A DNA stretch of 64,000 nucleotides from Rhipicephalus microplus (lineage: Eukaryota > Arthropoda > Arachnida > Ixodida > Ixodidae): positions 25,033,501 to 25,097,500 of the forward strand of contig NC_134704.1 in the NCBI RefSeq assembly GCF_043290135.1, in the 5' to 3' direction. The notes beneath the pieces are model-generated. The model saw nothing but the letters and a program-made list of their open reading frames with translations. It made no database searches and was not told where the DNA came from. Position numbers and translations under genes: made by a program. Below, piece by piece: positions 1 to 25,100 of the stretch (position 1 is the first letter of the stretch; each line of letters begins with the position of its first letter).

Positions 1-24
1 AGCAAATTTCCAGGTAATCATTGA

Positions 25-120
25 GTGACCTCACTATTAGAAGTTACTGCATCACGAATAGACTGGCCCAAAAATTTTCATATCCCAACAAGTACGAGCA
101 AAGTTACAAGAATTCAACGG
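25..120 (+). repeat. Dispersed repeat fragment, second copy at 62.2 kb
   Basis: The stretch with TCACGAATAGACTGG, AAAAATTTTCATATCC and GTACGAGCAAAGTTACAA aligns, with many substitutions, to 62246-62340 in the same orientation. It looks like an old copy of a moderately repeated tick family. It lies downstream of the last visible mannosidase exon, so inside that gene's intron. Confidence 0.5.
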
Positions 121-791
121 ATGCTCTAAACACTTTTTATCTCCTTTCGTGCCCAGCAAGCGCGTTGAAAATTACACGGGGTGGAAATATAAGGAGGCAA
201 GAAGCCACATCCGTACATCAGTCATAACCTTGGGCACTTTCTATTTGTTTTATTTAAATGCTGCAGCTCACTTTCAGCAGGATCATGAGCATGCTGGTAG
301 AGCGTGACGAGGGCATGCGGTGCCACACTGCAATGGCCGCCATAACTATACACCTCGCAATGCTGAAATCGGCCAATGACTGTGGTTATGTAAACGTGAC
401 GCAATGGACTTTCACTTTGGGTAAATGGCATCATTTGTCGTGAGAGCAGCAAGCATTTTCTATCTAAGTAAAATTTAATTGCAAATTCCAAGCACTATGC
501 TGTGCTATAAAGTTTGGCTCACATGTTTGCAAGAGCCTCCACTACATAGTATAGGCCGAATTTTCAGGGCATATTCAAATAGTGCTGTGGGGCCCTTTTA
601 CAGAACATGGAGTATACTGAAAAGCTGATGGGGACAATGTATCGATGTCGGAGACAGAAGTTTCAAGCGTGGAATTAGGATAAACATTTTCTCACTGATC
701 CTTGATGAAACAGGACCCACGACCATTGATAAAGAAATTTTATGAATGTTTGTCATTGATTGGCTGGAAACTTGAATTGTAGCATTTGTCA

Positions 792-14090
<13,299 letters not shown>

Positions 14091-14601
14091 GATGTGGCCT
14101 TCCTGCGACGGCTGGGAGCCGCCGGGACGCACACAGCCGCTCGCCTTGATACCGATGATGAGGAACTCCTACTCAATCGCTCCCCGTCGTTTCATGACGT
14201 AGCCCAGCCCGAAAGCCGCCGCACGGCAGCTGCGGCATCCAGCCAAAGCGGAAGCAAGCAGCGGCTGCTCCGACTAATGGACTAGGCGGGGGACTCCCAA
14301 ACTGGGCTCGGGGCGAGCAGCTGATCTGGACGCTGCGCGATTACCGAACGTCCCCATTCCAAGCGACAGAAACGCTCGAGTCGCACATTAATTCCGGACT
14401 AACCGGACAACTCTTTGGCAAGGCATCGCTCCATAGAGTAAAAACAGCTATAGTACAGACATAGAGAACGTTAGTACGCAGAGCGCGACGCAGAAGTTTA
14501 AGTAGGTGGCGCCCTCAAACGGGACTTTCACAAAACGGCGGCACGCGAAAAATGCGCGGCGACGTGTCCTCCGATCTGTTGTGTTATAGCTTAGCAGTCA
14601 G

Positions 14602-14765
14602 CAGCGGCTGCATTTTCGATGGAGGCGAAAATGCCGTAGGCGCGTGTGCTCAGATTAGGGTGCACGATAAAGAACCCACATGTAGTCGAAATTTCCGAAG
14701 CCCTCCACTACGGCGTCTCTCATAATCACATGGTGGTTTTGGGACGTTAAACCCCACATATCAAT
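14602..14765 (+). mobile_element. Ruka-like tRNA-derived SINE, 5'-truncated
   Basis: Carries the SINE body from GGCTGCATTTTCGATGGAGG through GGGACGTTAAACCCCACA and an ATCAAT end. The tRNA-like head (A and B boxes) is missing. It lies about 510 bp upstream of the mannosidase start. Confidence 0.85.
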
Positions 14766-15994
14766 CGTAGCTTAGCAGCCAGCTCAACATAGCCGTTTAG
14801 AAATGAGAAAATTTCAATGTGCTTTGAACATTTGCGGTGGTATAGGCAGCCACACCCACCAGCAGCGTTGGCCTCGAACTTATACTTGCGTTCACCCGAT
14901 GAACTCACCTGGTCATTTCGATTTATTTACAGCGATGGTAGTGTTATTGTGAATGCATACGCGTAGGTTGTCTGCTCTAAGTGTAAGTAAAATTTTATTG
15001 GAACTACCAGCAGCCTTCAAACGACCAAATACATCTACGGCACACGTAGGGCCCGCAAAGTTGTCTGTAGCATTCTTTTCAATTTATCGAATGTGCTGTT
15101 GTTGAAAGCACCAAGTTTTTGTCACAACATAATTAGAACTAACATACAAGAAAGGCAAGGAAAGCGTAGGGGTTGTTATCTGTAGTAACTATGATGTGAA
15201 TGTGAAGTGTACAAAAGAAGGCTTTCCGTTGGCGGGGACCGAACCTGTTACCTTTTAAATAAGTCATTTCCTGCGTGCGCTATATGAGCTTTTCGTCAAA
15301 TATCTTGCATTCTACACTTAGTTTTCATAGAGTGAGTGCCTTCTTCAAGTTAGTCGTAAAATATTTGTCACAACCGTATTTTAATCCAGTACAATTAGAT
15401 ATTTGTTACCCTTCAACATGCTGTTCTTCAATATATGTAAAATACTCCCACTACATCTTATGTAATTAAGCGTTGTCCACAACTGGTCCTTTTTATTTAA
15501 TTTTGTCATACAGGTGGCTCAGAGAAGTGGCAGGCGCTCAAGTGATATCGAACGAGAAAAAGCTCACTCAACAACTGTTATGCAAATTCACTCAGAGATT
15601 TACAGGGTTACAGACTTCTTATGGTACATAGTGTACAAATGAGTGATGAGTCTGTAACTTTATCATAAAAGCATTTCTTGAGGCGCCACCATCGTTCAAC
15701 ACATACAATACCTTGATTCAAGTGACTTGGGGCATCTTAACAGCATACATATAAAAAGCGCCAACAACGAAGACAAAAGAAGCACATATGACGGGACTGG
15801 CATTTAGGTTGCGACTAGCGTTCATTTGAACCTAACAATTATTTTCTCTATCATCAAGAATATGTGCACAAATCATCATATAAAATATTGATGTAATTTC
15901 TTCTAACATGACATCATGCAATCAGTCCATTAACATGTCAATATCTCTTGAAAGATATACCACTTCTTTTTCATGTAATGTCAGAGACAGCAAA

Positions 15995-16086
15995 GTGACA
16001 CACTTATCACCTGCTTTCATTATTTAATATGCATGCAATATAGTTCAGGCATATTTCATAAGGAAAGCAGGTTATAAGTGTGTCAG
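15995..16086. repeat. Inverted repeat (24 bp arms) just 3' of NDOR1
   Basis: Arms 15995-16018 and 16063-16086 (GACACACTTAT, CCTGCTTTC and their complements) match at 22 of 24 positions. On the minus strand the 44 bp loop holds ATTAAA (16028-16023), a possible NDOR1 poly(A) signal about 207 bp past the stop. Confidence 0.75.
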
Positions 16087-16234
16087 CTGTCCGTCTTGGG
16101 CAGAGAACATTGTGCATGTAGATTTCATCAGCACGCCCTAGGGGCAAAGCCGAAAAATCATTGTGACATGCTTTTGTCGACACTCTGGTTCATCTGCAGT
16201 TGGAGCAACCACACATCTGTGCACTGAAAGAATG

Positions 16235-19200
16235 CTAAGACCAGGCTTCTATCTGTAGCCGCCTTGACTTTTCAAGGTCTTTCAGCAGTTCCTCCGGATC
16301 TCTGTCACTGTGAAAGTCCGATTTCAGCGCAGCTTTAATAGCATCACGCACACTGGGCACCATGTCCTTTGCATTGCCGGCGATGTACACGACTCCACCA
16401 TCGCGCAGCAGTTTCATAACCTTGTCCTTACGCTCGGCAATACGATGCTGAACGTACCTAAAAAAGAAGAATACAGACAAAAAACTGCACTTTAACAAAC
16501 TGACCTTTTAATGTGAACTGAATTTTAATAAAACTGTTCTAAAGATACAGTGCACTCAAACTCTTACAATCAGATACATGTCCTGTGCATGAATACTCTA
16601 TCAGTGAGTTTAATTTCTAGCTCTTAGAGAATCAGTTTAGAGCCTTCTTATGTAGATCACTGCAAATGAAGTCTGCAATGTGATAAATAATAAAAATCTA
16701 AAAAAATTTATGCACTTACAGTTACAATAGCTTCAGTAGCTACAATAGTATAACTAATTTAAACTAAAATATTACCCCTCCCTACCCTTGCTTTTTTCAG
16801 TTTTGAAGGCAACACGAGAACTTCCGTTAGTACAACGTGGTAAGCAGGCCTTTACTCAGGAATTTTTTTCTGTGGGTGTTTATGCGTAGAACGGCTAAGG
16901 GCATGTACACATTATACACAAACAGCCGCACTGCACGTGGTGGGACAGCTGCCACATGCAAGTGGAGGGCAAATGAGTGTCGCCAATTCGCTCTTTGGCC
17001 GACCGCTTAATTCCGGCAGGTGTCCTGCCATGTGCAGGGCGGCTGTGCAGGTAGCACATGCACAAGCCCCAGCTTTGGTAACTGGGTGTCCATGTGAAGG
17101 CGTGTAAATACTTGAAGAATCACCCAAAACGTTAACACCTGAAAAAATTTCTGGAGGTGTTAGAACCCCCTGAGTTACAGCCCTGGTGATAAATGCCAGC
17201 TGAAATTAGTGCTCTGTCCCATTTACTTCTTTTCAAGTGTTGTCTGTTATTGCACTTAATTTCGCTTTGATGTGCATCGCTGACTTACACTTTGTGCTCC
17301 TGGTCACGAGAGAACGCTGTCACCAGGTCAAGCAGTCCTCCTTCCACGAGCTGGTTCCATTCCTTTCTAAAGAAGAAGTCCCCCTTCGCATTGCGTGAGC
17401 CAAAAAAGAGAAGGTTCTCGCCAATTCCTCTATGGGCACGATCCTGGATCATTCCACGGAATGGGGCACAACCAGTGCCTGGTCCTACCATGATGGCAGG
17501 GGCATTGTCAGGAGGCATCCGAAGGCTGCCCTTCTTCGTGCCAATTATTACACTTGGCCGACTGCAGGGATCAAGGCTGGCTAGGAAAGTGGTGCAAAGG
17601 CCCCTGCAGGATTACATTGCTGCTTCAACGCACAGTCAGACACGCATATAAAGGACCCACATATAACGAATCATTGTGTATATCGAACAGTTGCAAGATG
17701 CCATTAAATATATTCTTGATACCCTATATAAGATACTTCATATATAGAATTACCTGTACATAGAACTATTTTATGATCCCTTTGATATTCTACATATCAA
17801 GGTTTGACTGCATATTATTTCAGATCTGAAATGTAGTCAAGCTTGCAGGTGCCAAAGTCAAGGTCGTCGAGAGGAGAGTGAAAGAAAGGGCTTCATCACG
17901 TAATATGGGTGAAAAAGCGCTTTGCTGAAAGAGGATAAAATGTAATGTGGTTAGTTTTTGGCTGATGTGAATGCTACGCTGCAGCTTTGGTCAATTTGTG
18001 TGACAGAGGGAAAATTACTGTTAGTGTTTTAAGAGATCTATGTTTATGCCGCATAGGATGAACGGAAACACAGTTATGAAAAACCGTACCCTCAAGTCAG
18101 TCGTGGGAGCAAAAACTTTGTACTTACTGCTTTTCATATTTGTACTTCAATCACAGCAGCCTGTCGCTAACATGAAAAGACTACTACACTTGTTGGTGTG
18201 TACCATCTCCTGAATGTAGGCGTCGTGCAAGGCCAGCACTGGTAAAAAAATTCGCCACAGGAGTGCTCTTACACGTAGCACCAGTACACCAGGGAGTTGG
18301 AGCACCCTGGTAATGTGAGCAGTGACATCTACATCTAAAGGTACAACGCATATAGGACAGGACAAAGCAAGTGACACAGGTAAACACACTCTGCTTTGTA
18401 TGTTTGTTTATGCGTTACTCAGTTTGTCCCATCTTGGATGTGCCATCCCTCTGGATGCTATGAATCATCAACAGGCCCACCCTGCAACTTTAGTGGCATC
18501 TACACTTTTACAACAGCCCTTCTGCCGACATTGCTGCCACAAGTTCTCACCAAACTTGACAGGCAACTCCATTCTTAATTTGACGTACTTCAGAAGCAGC
18601 AGAGTGCACGTTTCATTCAATCACACTAATATTGTGCATCAGATAGCAAAGTTAGTTTGCTTATGCTCAATCACCCCTACTGTTGCAGAAACAGCATCAA
18701 AATTTGAGTGAGCTTGTAAACTAGCATAACACAACAGCGAACAATGGAGGAAATGAGTAAGAACTTTTTCTCATTTTCTCTCTAGTTCTTTGTATGGCAG
18801 CAGATCGTACTGCTCTATTTAGACTTGCTTCATCACTAGTACATTTTTAGCATAGAAAGCAGCCTTGTAGTGATCATGCATTAGCTCCCTTCTGCATGTA
18901 CTCCTAAATTACTTTTTGCAGATATATAGTAACCATACCTGCGAGGCCTCTTCAGCTTGGTGCGGAAGTTTACGATGGCCGCCAGAATGTGAATCTGCCC
19001 TGGGTGACACAGCAGTGAATTGGCAATGGAAAACGAGCGTGGGCGAATGGGTGGAATCAAATCAAAGAGGTATGCCAGAGGCACATTTGCCGTGGTGTGA
19101 GGGAAGTCGGCGAACACCTCCAGTACAGTTCGCCGCGGCCGAATGACGTAGTCCACGAGGTCTTCTTGACCAGCAGTCATGCTAAACTCCCGGAGACGCT

Positions 19201-21339
19201 CCTTCTCAAGTGTGTCTTCACCAAAGTGCCAAAAGAGTTCAAAGAACGACCTGTGCAATGGAGCGAGATTCAGTAAACTTCGCAAAGCAGTTCCACATTT
19301 CTACAGCTTCCGCAAAATCTTCACATGAGCAAAAATGACGGATACTGCCGCACGGTGAATACGACGACTAAGTATCTGATGGCGCAAACCTTATCGTTTT
19401 ATTTAGCCAGAGCAAATGACAAAATATTTTTGTGTTACATAGGTATTCTCAATGAAAAGAACAAAACGACTTAAGTTTCCTGGTTATTATGTACAGCTGC
19501 CAATGACTAACAGCTAAGTAGAATGTCACTTCTTGGTGCTTTGCCCTACATGCAATAAGATGGGATCTGTACATTCAAGTTATCCCACATTTCCCACAGC
19601 AAAACCGAGATTACCTTGGCAAAGAATGGGATAATCTTTCTCTAGGTTTGCCTGGAGCAAAGCCTCAAGTGGCAGACAAATTGAGACAGTCGTCATCGAC
19701 ATTATCGCAAAGGGCACTATCATGTCTTAGGGTACTAGCATTTGAAAAGTTGATGCCAACAATTTATCTTGAAAATTACCTCTTTGGGATGCTTGTGAGG
19801 TCAAAATACTTCTGAACGCATTCACCGAGTGATACTTGTTTTGACAAACAATGGGGCAGTGATGTGCCCTCTTCAGTTGGAGCAAATGTCAAATATGAGG
19901 TGGGTTTGTAGTTGCTGAATAGTCTGAAAAACTCATCGGCGTCCTCTTCACAGTTCTCTGGGTAGACTACCACTACGTCACCGGGTTCGAATGTGATTTG
20001 AGAGCCTGTTAACATGAAGGAAGGTAGGAATCAGATTGACTGAGCATCAAAAGACCAGCACAGCACGCGACAGGTCTACTGCATGGAAAGTCTGTGAATG
20101 AATAGACACATATTCTACGATATCGAACTAAAATATCATACCACTATGTTTGCTTCATGTCAAAGCTTGGTGGTTGGTAGGCAATATATCATTTCCAGAC
20201 ACCGAGTACTGAGGTATAAACACTTCAAAGCCTTAGCTAAACCCTCGTATGCGACTTTAACATGATCCATCACTTTCATTTCAAACTTTTGCAGCAACTT
20301 TAATTGCTACTTTAGCATTTGGCACTACGTGTTGGAATCACCAAATGTTGATATTTGCTGTACGCTTTGTTGTTAAGTACGATTGAGTTCCTGGTAAAAT
20401 CCCCGGATATATGAACACCTGAGATACCTATGCATAGAAGTTCACTAAGCTTATCTCAATCTTTACCTGTGGTGCTTACAATATCAACAAATCATCTATG
20501 CCACTAAGGTTGACGAGCAATGAGAGAAGATGCACTTATTACAATGAGAAGACAACACGTTTTGCGTGAGAAACAGGAGAAAGTAGACACTCTCTCGAGG
20601 TCAAATATGCAGACCGTCACTGTCAGCAAAAATGGTCGAAGAGAAGCAACCAACCTTGAATGTCAAGTTTAATAAGACGCACATCCTGAAAGTGTTCGGC
20701 ATCGGTGACTCGCTGATTGGAGACCACAGTGGCATGAAACAGTTTCTCCCGAACAATGTCAGGCTGGCAGGTGGTGTACTGATCTGCACACGTCGTGTCA
20801 CACGCAACCCTGTACTTGGGCGCTGGCAAGAGCTCCTCGCTGAGAGGCAGGCAATTGGGAGGTAGGGGATACAAGGTCATAACGACCTTCCAGAATTCTT
20901 CCAGCCATGGATCTATCATTCCATCAGTTCCCAACTCATGCTGCTCATCAGCATATAGGGGTTCGTGCAGGCAGTGGGAACCTAGCTGTACTAGGCGTCT
21001 ATGCAGCCGTTTTGCGGCAAAGTTAAACTTCAAGTAAGACGAGTCTCCCAGGCCAACCACCGAATGACTAATTGCGTTGAGTGAGTTTGGAGGCAGGCTT
21101 TTTCGCAGAAGGAACGACCAAAAATGCTTCATATTATCGGGTTCCTCGCCTTGTCCCGTAGTAGCGCACACGAACAGAACTAATTTTTCCTTGATTAGCT
21201 CTGGTAGAGGATAATCGTCCATGGCCAGGACCGTCACGCGAAACATGTACCGCCTCGCTTTTCTGCCGATTCTTTCAGCCACGTCTTGAGCAGTGCCTGT
21301 CTGGCTGCCGAACAAAATCACGAAGCGCCGGTCTAACAT
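16235..21339 (-). CDS. NDOR1: NADPH-dependent diflavin oxidoreductase 1 (Tah18 homologue), complete, 5 exons
   Basis: Passes electrons from NADPH through FAD and FMN to the anamorsin/Dre2 Fe-S protein in cytosolic iron-sulfur cluster assembly. Exons (minus strand): 21339-20655, 20005-19780, 19250-18939, 17603-17289, 16457-16235, joining in phase to 586 residues (human about 597). Flavodoxin domain first: FMN phosphate loop GSQTGTAQD at 11-19, CATTGQGEEPDN at 58-69, GLGDSSY at 96-102. The FAD/connecting domain follows, with SNQRVTDAEHFQDVR near 207-221 and the FAD-binding RPRSFSIANS at 373-382. The NADPH domain has GPGTGCAPFRG at 448-458, FFGSRN near 474, AFSRDQEHKVYVQ near 504 and YIAGNAKDM near 537. 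The C-terminus AWS keeps the aromatic residue that stacks on flavin in this family. Start at MLDRRF is preferred over an upstream in-frame Met (21402) because it abuts the FMN loop as in homologues. Exon 1 donor GTTGGT is weak. Confidence 0.96.
17633..17810. mobile_element. 178 bp pogo-like MITE in NDOR1 intron 4
   Basis: Left end CAGTCAGACACGCATATAAA and inverted right end CAGTCAAACCTTGATATG are imperfect TIRs of the kind seen on pogo-type elements. The flanking dinucleotides are CA on both sides, where TA would be expected. Noncoding and AT-rich. Confidence 0.5.
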
Positions 21340-22187
21340 GTCTGTACGACACCACTGATTAACTTTCAAGCGAAGTCTTTGATTTGTGTACGCAAGGCAC
21401 AATGTGTACTTTTATCCCCTTGTTCAAAGCACAAATTTGTTTCCTCGCGACAGTTCCTCAGGCACGCAAGTTCAGGCTTCTGCGCTAAAGTCACCGCGTG
21501 TTTATCGCAGCAAACATGAATCCTCCATTTTCTGCCTTGTTTCGACGGTCTGGTCAAAAGTTAATACACTCATCACACGGTCAACTTGCTTGCTTCCGCT
21601 GTGAATAAAAACACCGCGTCGCGGCTACGTCACAGAACACCTATACTATCAGAAATAGTTTTGAACTTTCTTGAAGCATTCTGTCATGAGGCGCCTCTGG
21701 CGGTGACTTCTTCTACTGGGGGAAACGATTCAATATTTTTGTTATGGTGGCACGAAACACCTGCAATCTCAGGCTGTACCAGCTGTACCGCTGTAGTACA
21801 TACCTGCACTGCGATTTTCAGATCCTGCCTGTCTGTGCGACAGATGTGGAAGGTGTACAAGGACTTTCGCACCGTTCGCTGTGCTAGTCGTCATCAACCG
21901 CATTTGCCTCACAGCCAACGAGCTGTTTGTACGTATGGGTTTAAAGCTCGCAAAGAGCCAATCATCTCTCTAGATATGCGGTATTTTCTTTGCGTGTCGG
22001 CAGTGCGGTCGGCAGTACCAGCCACGTCAGGTTTTCATGTTTACATGGCAACTGTGTGCAGACGCGATCGCTGTCGCGTCTAGTTCCTTGTGCTAATTGA
22101 CAATGCTTTTCCAGTAGATCACGCTTGGTCAAGTTTCAGGATTGTCAAATTCGAGGGTGTGAACGTCGATACACTCAGCTGCTTGTT
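21340..22187. promoter_or_regulatory. Head-to-head intergenic region of NDOR1 and UBE2J1, probable bidirectional promoter
   Basis: The start codons of NDOR1 (minus) and UBE2J1 (plus) are 848 bp apart with no recognised repeat between them, so the two 5' UTRs and any promoter must lie here. I see no clear TATA box. Several short open frames in the stretch look like chance. Joint regulation is inference only. Confidence 0.5.
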
Positions 22188-25100
22188 ATGGAGGGGCAGT
22201 ACAATCTCCGCAGCCCAGGTGAGCTATCCTCTGAGCGTTTTTAAGCGGCATTATACACTACGACTCTTCGAGTGAATGCTCGCTGTGGCCCCGATTGTTT
22301 GCAGCTGTGAAGCGTCTTATGCGAGAGGCCCAGGAACTCCGTGAAGCGACGGAAGAATACTTTGCGCAACCATTGGATGTAAGGAAGTGCTTCCCTTTGC
22401 TGTATTCTAGGCATATCCTCATACTGAAATTTGTCTATGATCATCGCAGGATAATCTGTTTGAGTGGCACTTTACTGTGCGCGGGCCGCCGGACTCCGAG
22501 TTTGAAGGAGGTATCTACCATGGCCGCGTAATCCTTCCCCCAGACTATCCCATGAAGCCACCGAGCATCATTCTTTTGACGGTAACACCGTTATCATTGT
22601 CTGCCCACTGCCTTGACTGCGCCTAGTTAATCAGCCTGAGAATACCTGATTGCCATGTGGCAACAACTAAATGAAATCTTAATGCGCGCCTTGCCAAAAT
22701 GAAGGATGAATGTGTGCTCTCGTTGTGGAAGAAATATGACTAGAACAAATTTATTAATTGGCTTAGTTTCTGTCACTGATTATCTGTCGCATTTTACACT
22801 TATGTAAAAACTAGGGATTTCATGTGTTGACTAACCGTATGATAAATCACCTGGTGTATGTATGGTCTGGCTGCACATTTATGGTTTGCCCGTTCTTTAA
22901 CATTGATTTGAATACGCCATTTCTGCTGTTGTAGAAGACTTACCCATAGAAAACTTGAGTGCTGGTTTTGCTTTGTGTTGCCAATTTTGAGCTAATGGCT
23001 CCGTAGTATGGTGCTGCCCGTCCAAGGTCTCTTCTCTTTTCATGCTAGCCTAACGGACGCTTTGAGATCAACAAGAAGATTTGCCTAAGCATCTCAGGTC
23101 ACCATCCCGAATCATGGCAGCCGTCATGGTCTTGTGAGTACACCCTTGCTTTTACGCTTTTTCTTCTCATGTTGTATGTAGTGTGTTTGGGGAAGTGCAA
23201 ATTTGCCTGCTGTATTGCCAGTCATCAGCCATTTTGTTTAAACACACTTAGTTGTTCATGTCAGTAGCACTAATCATTCTTTCTGCATGCAGAAAAGCTT
23301 TACAGGTATTGAATGATGGGGCAGTGCATAGTATCTTAAATTCCGCAAAAAGAAATTTTGACAACACCATCTTGTTGTAGTGCGAGGAGTCGCTTCAATC
23401 TAGGAAACCATGCACTGCTTGTCAGAATTCACTGTATTAAGTGTGTGCTGAGGGTCAACATAAAAAAAAATAATAGAGAATGCAATCATCATCATCATCA
23501 GCCTGACTACGCCCACTCCCAAAGGCCTCTCCCGTGATCCGTCAATCCCGGCCTTGTGCTGTATGCTGCCACGTTATACCTGCGAACTTTTTAATCTCAT
23601 CGGCCCGCCTAATTTTCTGTCTTCCCTTCTTCCCCTCAACTGAACAAGTGTATTCGTGACTGAATCCAGTCAATTACCCTTAATGAGCTTTAACGTGCGC
23701 TAGAGTCTGCAACATTCCTCACTGAAACACTGATCGCTCCCAAGTCTATCTTCCTAGTTATCAATGTCCGCTTATTTTTCCTGTGACATTACAGTACGAA
23801 CGGCCCTGCTGGCCATCATCGGTTTCATGCCAACTCATGGAAGTGGTGCGATCGGTTCTCTGGACTATAGTTCCATTGAACGGAAGCTGCTCGCAAAAAA
23901 GTAAGACCTAGCTAAATTTACTCTCCTTGTTCTGTAAATGTTATACGTTGTCCACTGAAATTGTCACTTCAGCACGTCGTGTTGCAAACGAAGATAACTA
24001 AGGAGCGAAAAACACAAGCAACAGCTAGGAGCACTTATTCGACCAGTTCTGATAATGCCAGTGATCGACCAGATGTTTGGGTCTGATCCCCTGTCTCTCT
24101 TCAAAACCTGAGGTTGGGCTAGGGTCCTTTCATCACATGGCCTCTCTGTTTAACAGATACAACAGCTGTTACTGTTGTCAGTGTGGCATTTGTGCTTGGA
24201 AGTAGCTCGATAAGCTGAGTAACACGCAAGCAGGCCCCAGAATAAGCAGTGTCAGGCATAACTTGTTACAGATGTGACAGCACTAGTGAGAGAGCAAACG
24301 GGGATGGCAAACATTATGTTTGTGCAAGAGGATGAGATTTTCAGGCCATGTAATGCACAGAGCAGATAACTGTTGGGCCACCGTAGTTTTACCATTGGTC
24401 GAGAGAAAACAAATACAGTTGGGAACACGAAAGAACTTAGTCAGAGAGTGAAATTGGAAAGTTGTGAGCATATTATTTCACCCTCTTGTGGATATCAAAC
24501 AGATTAATAATGGTGGTGATGACAGTGCCGGTTGTGACATTGTGTGGATAAGAGTTTGACGACCAGATTTTTTTTTTATTTCCAAGTATGACAGTTTTAA
24601 CAACATAGAAAAATTGTCGGCATCAGCTCGCATTAAATCATTACCCTGCAGGGCATAGCGAGCTGGCTTAGGGAGGAATGTACGAGTGAAAATAGTAGCT
24701 TAGTCTGCATGAGCTAGGCTGAGCCAGGAACTCAACCAGTGGCTTGTGCGAGATCCTCATACTTGTTCCAGATCACAAACATGGAGCTGCCCCAGCTGTG
24801 GCCCAATAGCCAAGCTGCTCAAGGAACACTCACAAGAACCACATGACACTGCCGCCGACAAGGAGGCAAGGGAGCAGGCAACGCAGATCATGTTCAAGGT
24901 CAGGTGCACAGTCTATTTGACCTCTTACTGCTGCAGAATGAAATATCCTTAAAATTTTATCAGTTGTGACGATCTTTGCAATTACTGACAAGACTTCTTC
25001 CTTTTATCGTAAACCTGCTCTCTTTCAGTGCCATAGTTTACTTATAAACTGTTACCTATTGTAAAACTACGCCGAAAGAGCATTCTATCTGTCTCCCTTT

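Larger units (their letters stand above)
14091..16234. other. Intergenic: mannosidase 5' region and NDOR1 3' flank
   Basis: 14091-14600 is more GC-rich than its surroundings and should hold the mannosidase 5' UTR and promoter; no clear TATA box was seen. A SINE fragment (14602-14765) and an inverted repeat (15995-16086) are annotated separately. Nothing else recognisable. Confidence 0.5.
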
